A stretch of 64,000 nt of DNA from Ruminiclostridium sp. (GTDB taxonomy: Bacteria; Bacillota; Clostridia; Oscillospirales; Oscillospiraceae). Below are positions 57,660 to 64,000 of this stretch, one piece after another. The position numbers and the translations under genes are program-made. The stretch spans positions 1-64,000 of the forward strand of contig JAAWAE010000099.1 in the NCBI GenBank assembly GCA_022792035.1. Reading direction: 5' to 3'. The notes under the pieces are model-generated. The model worked only from the letters and a program-made list of their open reading frames with translations, searched no databases and had not been told where the DNA came from. The number at the start of each line of letters is the position of its first letter. Position 1 is the first letter of the stretch.

Positions 57660-60600
57660 TTACTTCGTTCCGTCCCAGGGTGCGTTGACAGTTGCTTGAA
57701 GCGAATACGCATACACTGGTTTCTTATTCTCATCCTGTCCAATTTCGGTTCTTACAACCTCAACGGTAACTTTGAGCGGAGCACGGCCCAAGCCATTACG
57801 AGACTGGTCGCAGATACTGTTTCTAAATGTAAAGCTAGCCGGACCTCCCCCAAATCTCATATTTGAGACCTTCATTCTAATCGTGTTAATTGCTGTCTCA
57901 CTTGAGTGGTCCTTATCTGTAATCAAGCTGAGAGAAGTTGATGCGCCCCCTAGATTACCAATAGCAATACACTCGTTATCCTTAAGGTGGGTCGGGCTTG
58001 CCTGACAATTATCGACCGGGTAAACATTCTGAGTCGTACTGCCTGCATCAACAGCGTAGAGTGGTTCACTAAATGTCAAACTCAATGTTCCATTAGTTGT
58101 AAGGTTGCCCAACGGACTAAAGGTATACCCTCCCACATCAGCCGATACAACCATAGGCGGTGTAGTATCGCTTAGTGTAATGGGATAGTATGCACGGAAG
58201 GCATCTCCAGAACCATTAGCCCCTCTACCCACTGACACGAAAGTATACATAACTCCCATGCTCATATTAGTACATTTAATTTGATTCTTAACTGTGTTCT
58301 CGTCCTCATGCCTATAGGTTCCTGAACCAGTCATAACAATTTGGTTGCCCGTAACGCTAGAACTGCGAATAATCGAAGCATAGTCATTCTTGGCCTGAGT
58401 TGTAGCATAGATGTCAAACACACTGCCCTTATACACGTTACCTGCATAACAAGGTGTCGCCATGGCATCTATTACAGTCATTCCATTCTTTTCGCCATCA
58501 TTTTGACTGTACGTAAAGGTATAAGTACCATCCGAGTACTGTCCTTTACCTCCACCTGCCACCGGGTTTACCTCGTTTTTCCATGTGTCAATAGCGTATC
58601 CGCTAAACAGCAGCTGGAATTGCTCACCTTCACCCTTATTCTGTGCCAAGAAATAATCAAGCTTTGTTGTTCGGTCTACCTTAACATTGACAGTATCTCC
58701 CGTCGCGCTCAAGTCAATACTGGGTCGAATAGCCTCTTCTGTAACAAAGCGGAAACCAATCGCGTTTTCAGAGTAAACTGCCGATGTTGCTCTCGTCACC
58801 ATACAAACATAATAGACGGTGTTAGGTTTGAGGCCATCCAAGTGAATCAACGCCGCTGTATTGGCCGCCACGTTGTTTGTATTCCCCTTGATCACGTCAT
58901 CTGTAAATCTTCCGCCAGTGACCATATTGACGGTGGGCAGAGACAAATCCTTTCCGTTTTCAGTAGCATCCTGCGGCCTGCGTCGATCCCCGAACATCAA
59001 TGGCATATCGGAAAGGGCTATATCCTTTGACTGCAAATCGGCTACTCGCACAGAAGACGCATAAGCACTTATATTTTTAAGCACATCTTCCGTAAGTACT
59101 GTCGTGTTGCTATCAACCAGTGTGCTCCCATTTCTGAGAGAAGACAGCGGGAACACCAGATAATATACCTGGCCAGGGCGATCCATCATCACTCTAATGT
59201 CTGTGCTGATATCGCCTACATCAGCTATGGGATATCCAGCCGAAATGATGGGCGCTTTACTGTCTGTAAAAGGCTTTCTAATATTGAAGGGGTCGGGAGT
59301 ACCGATGGCGGCCACGCCGCCTTCCAGTGCCGCTTCATAATCCGAGAGGAAACTTCCCGTGGCAAGGCTGCTCAGCTGGTACTGGGTACCGGCCACAATA
59401 GAAATCCTCACATTCAGAGTATGGTTCCATGCTGTAAAATCGTCACTGTCGCCCAACTTGTTTATATGGATGGCATACTCCTTTGTTCCCAGCTTGGACA
59501 GGGTCCCAAAATCAGGTGTTTGGTCATCCATGACCACGCGGTGCATACTCGCATAAACCGAACCGTCTTGGGCGGCAACCGAGATGGTTGTATCTTCACC
59601 AACCTTTGTCCATGCCCCGGCCGTACCATCTGCTCCAATGTCTCTGGAGTAGAGTGCAAACTCTATGGTGCTGTCTGTCCAAATCAGCATATCCCACTTC
59701 ATGCCCGGGTCCACACGGTCCACGGAAATCGGCTCAGCCAAGAAGTCGATGTCGATACGGTTTTTGGGATTCTTCTCCGGCTCTTTGTCTACACCCTCAA
59801 CACCCGTGATCGTCCACGTATCCCCCATACTCAACGCCACCTGTGCAAAGAGGGTGCGGAAGTCGGGAAGGGTGGTGTTCGCCATGACGTTGGGGGTCAG
59901 GGCGGTGTCGTAGATGCTCTCCACACGGAAGTAGTACGTCGCGCCGCTGTCCAGGTTCAGGGCACTGGGTTCCTTCGCCGTGTCGTTGGTGGTGGGGAAG
60001 GTGACGATCATCTTGCCCTCTTCCATGGTCACGGTGGCGAAACGGTAGTCGATGACCCAGGAGCCGTCATTGGTCGGGTTCCCGTCCGGGCTATGATTGT
60101 CCTTATTGCCGATCTCCACCTGGACAGGCCGCCCCGTGGCTGGCCTACGCCAGAGCTGGATGTGGCTGCTGAGCACTTCGCCCAGTTTTTCCCGGGCCGC
60201 GTCTCTCTCCGCTTCGCTGGCGGCATCCTTCACATCCCGGTACAGTTCCATCAGGACCTCGTCGCCCTTTGGCGTGCCCTGCACGCTCTCGGAGAAGACC
60301 AGGCGGATGTCGGTGCTGGCCAGGGGTTCGTTGACGTTATCGTCGTTGTACTTGGTGAACTCCTGGGTCACGGTGGGGGGGGTGGTGTCCAGGGTGCGCA
60401 CGGGGAGCATCTGGACCTCTTCGCCGTAATTCCCTGCCCGGTCCTTGGCTACATAATATAATGTATAGGACGTGGTGTGGGTGGTGTTGGTGTTCAGGCC
60501 GGAGATGGCCAGACGGATGTCGGTATCCGCTTTGGCGGCGCTGCTGCTGCCCTTGCGCAGGGCGCCCACGCCGGACTCCACCTTGACCTTGGCTTCCAGG

Positions 60601-62765
60601 GTGTCCAGGTCATAGCTCATGAAGGTGTCGTTGCCTTCCGCCACGATGGCCCACAGCAGGTTGCCGGGCTCGTTGAGGGCGTAGGTCACTTCCAGAGCGG
60701 AGGCCTGGGCGTTGGTCTGCATGATGTCGGTCACCACCGGCGGGGTCTCGTCGGGGGTCTTGAAGGTCACCTTCTTCACCGCGGAGCTCTTGGCCCCATC
60801 GTAGTCGGTGAGCCAGAGGTAGAGATCATAGTCCGTCTGCTCGGTCAGGGTGATGCTGTTGACGTTGATGGGCTGTGTCACGTTGCGGACCACATCCACC
60901 ACGCCATAGCCCCAGTTGCCGGTGACTGCGCCGGCCTTCATCTCCTGTGCGGTGGGGGCAGTGCTGCCCTTGGAGAGCAGAGCGTAATAAAGCAGGCAGC
61001 TCTTGTTGGCCATGACGGTAACCTGAGAGGTCTTTGTGGTGGTCTTCGTCATCACCGGGTACCCGGTGGTAAAGGCGGGCACAGTATCGTCCGGGGTGGA
61101 GAAGGCCGCAACCTTCAGGGGGCTGTGATTGCCCCGGGCATCCACCATGACGGCGGTGATGTAATAGGAGCCGTCCTTGGTCAGGCCGGTGACGTTGGCG
61201 GTGTACTCCGTCTTGGACTTGTCGGCCTTGACGTTGCCGGATTTCAGGATAGTACCGGCGTAGCTGGGCGGGTTGATGAGCACGTCTTCTCCCACGGAGC
61301 CGTCGGCCAGGGCGGTAATGGCCCAGTAAACGGTGCCGGCCTTATTGGTGCTGAACACCAGGGTGGCGGAGGTGGGGGCGGTGTTCTTGGCCATGGGATA
61401 CCCAGCCAGCAGGCGGGGCTCGGCGGAGGACTCGGCGGCGGTGGCGCTGTCCATCACGGTCCCGCCGATGGTAGCGGTGATGCCCGGGCGGATGGTGATG
61501 TTGTCGGGCAGCATGGTCACCACGCAGCCGGAAGCGGCCACGTTGAGGGTGCCGATGTCGCCGTTGCCAGAGACGCTGGTGCCCACGTCCAGGTTCAGCT
61601 CTTCGATCCGGGCCCCGGCGTCGATGCTGACGGTGGAACCGGTGGCGTGCTCGTCGATGGTGACCTTCTGGGCGGTGCCCTGGGTCATTTGCAGGGCGGA
61701 GCCGGGGGTCAGGTTGACGACTTCCTTGATGTTCCCGGCCAGCTGGAGGCGGGTGCCTTCCTCGCCGTCCAGCTCGATGAGGTGCAGGCCGTAGCCGGCG
61801 GGGCAGGCGTCCTCCACGAAGGAGTTGGTGCGCACGCTGGTTTTGGTGATGCTGGTGTCGCCCTCGGCGCGGACGGTGACGAACTGATTGCTGATGTTGT
61901 CCACGATGAGGGCATCGGCCACCACGTTGCGCAGGTTCACGCTGCTCTGGCTGGACTGGCTCTCGCCGGCGCCGCTGACCACGATCTGGCCCCGGACGGT
62001 GACGTTCTCCAGCAGCACATCCCCCAGACCGATGCCGCCGGTGAGGTAAAGATTGCCCACGATGATGGTGTTGCGCAGGTTCACACCGGAGGAGTTGATG
62101 GTAACGTTGCCGTAAATGCTGCCCAGGTTATAGTCTCCCGGTTCCTGGACCAGATTGCCCAGGGCCCGGGCCAGCATGGCGGCCACCTCGCCTCGGGTGA
62201 TCTGGTTTTGAGGCCGGAAGGTCCCGTCGGAGTAGCCGTTGACCACGCCCTCATTGACGGCGGCGCCGATGAGGCCCCGGCTCCACTCGCTGAGGGTGCG
62301 GCTGTCGGAAAAACCCAAAGTCTCGCCCACGGTGGGCTGGAGCATCAGGTTCCGGGACAGCAGGACTGCGGCCTGTTCCCGGGTCAGGCTTCCCCGGGGG
62401 ACGGCGGTGGTCTCCGAGGTCCCCTGGAAATAGCCCACATTGTAGGCGATGTCGATGTCCTCGGCATACCACTCGCTCTCCGGCACGTCGGTGAAGGGGT
62501 TGCCGTTGAGGTTATCGTAGCCGTAGGCCCGGTTGATCAGGGCCACGAACTCAGCCCGGGTGATGTTGCGGTCCGGGTTGAGATTGCCCTGGATGTCCCC
62601 TCGCATGACGTTCCAGTCGGAGAGGGTATCCAGGTATTCCTGGGCCCAGCTGGCCGCCTGGGCCGTGGGGGTGATGACGGGGAGGAGCCCAAACAGCATG
62701 ACCAGGGCCAGGAAAAAGGCCGTCAGCTGGCGGGGCAGCCTCTGAACTAGGACTCGTTGTTTCAT
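57660..62765 (-). CDS. Giant surface protein with N-terminal SLH domains
   Basis: About 1701 residues from ATG 62765 (AAAGGA upstream; a TTG 27 bases earlier is possible). A long signal peptide (RQLTAFFLALVMLFGLLPVI to AQAA) precedes three SLH domains (about 38-200; RAEFVALINRAYGY, REQAAVLLSRNLML, RGEVAAMLARALGN). Next is a beta-rich stretch with repeated N/V/L lines (about 205-420). Many Ig/fibronectin-like modules starting with DxTPPxV follow, one SbsA-like (TTPPTVTQEF, STDIRLVFSESV). Anchoring is N-terminal here but C-terminal in the next gene. The last ~700 codons have lower GC than the first 1000, a sign of mosaic origin. Confidence 0.87.
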   Translation of the reverse strand: MKQRVLVQRLPRQLTAFFLALVMLFGLLPVITPTAQAASWAQEYLDTLSDWNVMRGDIQGNLNPDRNITRAEFVALINRAYGYDNLNGNPFTDVPESEWYAEDIDIAYNVGYFQGTSETTAVPRGSLTREQAAVLLSRNLMLQPTVGETLGFSDSRTLSEWSRGLIGAAVNEGVVNGYSDGTFRPQNQITRGEVAAMLARALGNLVQEPGDYNLGSIYGNVTINSSGVNLRNTIIVGNLYLTGGIGLGDVLLENVTVRGQIVVSGAGESQSSQSSVNLRNVVADALIVDNISNQFVTVRAEGDTSITKTSVRTNSFVEDACPAGYGLHLIELDGEEGTRLQLAGNIKEVVNLTPGSALQMTQGTAQKVTIDEHATGSTVSIDAGARIEELNLDVGTSVSGNGDIGTLNVAASGCVVTMLPDNITIRPGITATIGGTVMDSATAAESSAEPRLLAGYPMAKNTAPTSATLVFSTNKAGTVYWAITALADGSVGEDVLINPPSYAGTILKSGNVKADKSKTEYTANVTGLTKDGSYYITAVMVDARGNHSPLKVAAFSTPDDTVPAFTTGYPVMTKTTTKTSQVTVMANKSCLLYYALLSKGSTAPTAQEMKAGAVTGNWGYGVVDVVRNVTQPINVNSITLTEQTDYDLYLWLTDYDGAKSSAVKKVTFKTPDETPPVVTDIMQTNAQASALEVTYALNEPGNLLWAIVAEGNDTFMSYDLDTLEAKVKVESGVGALRKGSSSAAKADTDIRLAISGLNTNTTHTTSYTLYYVAKDRAGNYGEEVQMLPVRTLDTTPPTVTQEFTKYNDDNVNEPLASTDIRLVFSESVQGTPKGDEVLMELYRDVKDAASEAERDAAREKLGEVLSSHIQLWRRPATGRPVQVEIGNKDNHSPDGNPTNDGSWVIDYRFATVTMEEGKMIVTFPTTNDTAKEPSALNLDSGATYYFRVESIYDTALTPNVMANTTLPDFRTLFAQVALSMGDTWTITGVEGVDKEPEKNPKNRIDIDFLAEPISVDRVDPGMKWDMLIWTDSTIEFALYSRDIGADGTAGAWTKVGEDTTISVAAQDGSVYASMHRVVMDDQTPDFGTLSKLGTKEYAIHINKLGDSDDFTAWNHTLNVRISIVAGTQYQLSSLATGSFLSDYEAALEGGVAAIGTPDPFNIRKPFTDSKAPIISAGYPIADVGDISTDIRVMMDRPGQVYYLVFPLSSLRNGSTLVDSNTTVLTEDVLKNISAYASSVRVADLQSKDIALSDMPLMFGDRRRPQDATENGKDLSLPTVNMVTGGRFTDDVIKGNTNNVAANTAALIHLDGLKPNTVYYVCMVTRATSAVYSENAIGFRFVTEEAIRPSIDLSATGDTVNVKVDRTTKLDYFLAQNKGEGEQFQLLFSGYAIDTWKNEVNPVAGGGKGQYSDGTYTFTYSQNDGEKNGMTVIDAMATPCYAGNVYKGSVFDIYATTQAKNDYASIIRSSSVTGNQIVMTGSGTYRHEDENTVKNQIKCTNMSMGVMYTFVSVGRGANGSGDAFRAYYPITLSDTTPPMVVSADVGGYTFSPLGNLTTNGTLSLTFSEPLYAVDAGSTTQNVYPVDNCQASPTHLKDNECIAIGNLGGASTSLSLITDKDHSSETAINTIRMKVSNMRFGGGPASFTFRNSICDQSRNGLGRAPLKVTVEVVRTEIGQDENKKPVYAYSLQATVNAPWDGTK

Positions 62766-62845
62766 GATGGATTCGGATTCCTTTCTGCCCAAGTGCTGCC
62801 GGGGCAGCGGCGGGCGATCTCATGGTTTTCGCTTGCGATCTATAC

Positions 62846-63472
62846 TCACTCGTCGTCGTCAGGGACGAAGTTTTCGTTGACCTTGCCGCGATTTTGCAGC
62901 TGGATGCTGAACACCGCCTCGCGCACCACCATCTCCTCATCGTCGCACATATCCACGAACTGCAGGGCGTAGAGGGTGGTATCGTCCCGGTCGGAGGGCC
63001 GCTTGCGCAGCACCTCGCAGCGCAGGATCAGCGGATTGCTGGTGACAGGCACCACCACTTCCATCTGCTCCTTGTCTCCCAGCTCCCCTTCGTAGAAGAA
63101 GGCCAGGCCGCCGCAGCTGATGTCGTTGGCCTGGATGACCCGCCGGCCCTTCCACCGCCCGTCCAGGGGATAGATGAAACTCTTAAAATCCGTGGGGACC
63201 CGAAGGTTCTTGCGCTTGTCGTTGTAGAGCTTCTCCAGCACCACGACGCTGTTGCGGCAGCGCACCACCTTGGTCACCATCACCGGCACGCTGCCGCTGA
63301 GGGAGACCAGACGGATCTGCTCATGGCGCATCACGTCGGATATCTTATCGTCCAGAACCTTCACCTGGAAGGTGGTCTCAAACGGGCCCACCAGCTGTCC
63401 CCGGGCAACGGTTATATTGCTGCTGTCCAGGAGGAAAAAGGATTGGGTCTGGGTATTGGCTTCCTGCTTCAT
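62846..63472 (-). CDS. PilZ-domain protein
   Basis: About 208 residues from ATG 63472 (ATG 63475 and TTG 63478 are adjacent options; GGAGG at 63484-63480). An N-terminal barrel (LDSSNITVARGQLVGPFETT) resembles the YcgR-N fold. The PilZ core has RKNLRV and NDISCGGLAFFYEG, the DxSxxG loop. It should bind c-di-GMP. It follows the FlhB-like gene with a one-base overlap and is followed by the giant SLH gene 80 bases on, tying second messenger, export-like gene and surface protein in one direction of transcription. Confidence 0.85.
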   Translation of the reverse strand: MKQEANTQTQSFFLLDSSNITVARGQLVGPFETTFQVKVLDDKISDVMRHEQIRLVSLSGSVPVMVTKVVRCRNSVVVLEKLYNDKRKNLRVPTDFKSFIYPLDGRWKGRRVIQANDISCGGLAFFYEGELGDKEQMEVVVPVTSNPLILRCEVLRKRPSDRDDTTLYALQFVDMCDDEEMVVREAVFSIQLQNRGKVNENFVPDDDE

Positions 63473-63474
63473 CA

Positions 63475-63834
63475 TCAAACCTCCTTATGCTCATGGACCG
63501 CTGCGGCCTCCGGAGCGGAGTTCTCCGGGGGCGCCGCGGCCTTCTGCTCCCGCCCGCCCTTTTCCGGGTCGAAGTGCAGGAAATAGACATAGATTTCCAC
63601 GATGGCTTTATAGAGCTCCTCCGGGATCTCCTGCCCCAGCTGGAGCTGGGTGAGGATGGTCGCCAGAGAGTTGTCTTCATAGATGGGCACCCCGCTGTCG
63701 GAGGCCACCTCCACGATCTTCTCGGCCAGATAGCCCATGCCGGAAGCCACGATCACCGGGGCGCTTTCGCCCAGTTCATATTGCAGAGCCACAGCCTTTC
63801 TGGGCGGGTTCCGCCTGCCGTCAGACTTTAACAT
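63475..63834 (-). CDS. FlhB C-terminal-domain-like protein (YlqH-type)
   Basis: 119 residues from ATG 63834; the ribosome site is weak (AGGGAAG), and the gene overlaps the upstream frame by 14 bases. AVALQYELGESAPVIVASGM, GVPIYEDNSLATILTQLQLG and IPEELYKAIVEIYVYF correspond to the cytoplasmic export-switch domain of FlhB/YscU, without the membrane part. The NPTH autocleavage site of FlhB is replaced near the start (no N-P-T-H seen). Such stand-alone genes are known from Bacillus (ylqH) and clostridia. Function is unclear. The C-terminal Ala/Glu tail is extra. Confidence 0.85.
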   Translation of the reverse strand: MLKSDGRRNPPRKAVALQYELGESAPVIVASGMGYLAEKIVEVASDSGVPIYEDNSLATILTQLQLGQEIPEELYKAIVEIYVYFLHFDPEKGGREQKAAAPPENSAPEAAAVHEHKEV

Positions 63835-64000
63835 TGACACTGTTCTTCCCTTCAAAGATTTTCGGGAACACTTCGGTCAGAGTGACCGGACGCTCCATTC
63901 TCCGCACGCTGATGCCCCCAGGGGTCAGGTTGTTGCGCAGGAGGATCTGGGAGAGCGTGGTCTCGATTTCCCCGGAAAATTCCGAGACCCTGGGCGGACA
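63821..64000 (-). CDS. C-terminal end of a protein upstream of the FlhB-like gene (5' truncated by window)
   Basis: Open from the window edge to TGA 63823-63821; 59 residues ending EVFPKIFEGKNSVNVKV. Lines such as SGEIETTLSQILLRNNLTPG are polar and helical. By position it is the counterpart of Bacillus ylqG, the gene before ylqH, sometimes likened to hook-length proteins. I see no firm motif. It overlaps the next gene by 14 bases, indicating coupled translation. Confidence 0.6.
   Translation of the reverse strand, partial: CPPRVSEFSGEIETTLSQILLRNNLTPGGISVRRMERPVTLTEVFPKIFEGKNSVNVKV

Noticed and set aside
56880-59800. Mobile element as the cause of the low-GC block
   Set aside because: No transposase, integrase, terminal inverted repeat or target duplication is visible at the edges; both frames continue through.
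60477-62750. Gly/His-rich open frame of ~750 codons opposite the giant SLH gene
   Set aside because: It is the complement of SLH and Ig-like coding sequence and has no start signal.

Overview
The window looks like chromosome of a GC-rich, strictly anaerobic, monoderm Clostridia bacterium, most likely an Oscillospiraceae-type gut organism (Flavonifractor or Lawsonibacter-like). The taxon is inferred, not measured. The grounds are SLH-anchored surface proteins, a superoxide reductase, a 2-hydroxyacyl-CoA dehydratase-type activase with its partner, the N-acetyl branch of diaminopimelate synthesis, BlaR1/BlaI, ClpC, UppP, strong GGAGG ribosome sites and TTGACA/TATAAT promoters. No phage, insertion sequence, CRISPR array or rRNA was seen; there is one tRNA (Pro, GGG).

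Layout. 1-3.2 kb: end of an SLH protein, a four-unit zinc-ribbon protein, a class B sortase and a polysaccharide deacetylase. 3.2-6.7 kb: two divergent small ribbon-helix-helix-like regulators sharing operator-like repeats, a RelE C-terminal fragment, a BlaI/BlaR1 pair and a RelE toxin/antitoxin pair. 6.7-14.3 kb: M3 peptidase, P1 peptidase, murC, a phosphopantetheinyl transferase overlapping a 3-methyladenine glycosylase, and a large PD-(D/E)XK-like plus metallo-beta-lactamase fusion. 14.4-22.2 kb: tRNA-Pro, a Nudix protein, NhaC antiporter with divergent LysR, ArsC-like, DUF523 and AraC genes, an ADP-ribosylglycohydrolase/Nudix pair, a YciI protein and a DUF3796/XRE cassette. 22.2-26.4 kb: dapF, dapH, an M20 deacetylase and an aminotransferase, which together fit late lysine/diaminopimelate synthesis by the acetylase route. 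26.4-31.5 kb: a SleB-like hydrolase with a long structured leader, a crotonase, and a deacetylase/PHP/ATP-grasp operon. 31.7-42 kb: superoxide reductase with a ferredoxin-thioredoxin-reductase-like protein, then a housekeeping operon (prfA, tsaC, coaE, M18 peptidase, uppP, ftsK) and an ABC-F protein. 42-53.3 kb: an MtnA-like protein, ddl-murF, ferredoxin, clpC, and the activase/dehydratase pair. 53.4-64 kb: two large SLH surface proteins flanked by two PilZ proteins and an FlhB-like gene.

Theme. Much of the window serves the cell envelope: precursor synthesis (dapF, dapH, murC, murF, ddl, uppP), wall remodelling (two NodB deacetylases, SleB-like hydrolase), protein anchoring (sortase, SLH) and probable c-di-GMP sensing (PilZ).

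The points most worth a second look are: the aminotransferase whose PLP lysine position is Asn; the nuclease-like/metallo-beta-lactamase fusion; the paired, hairpin-rich leader of the SleB-like gene; and a ~2.9-kb lower-GC block that crosses the boundary between the two giant surface-protein genes.
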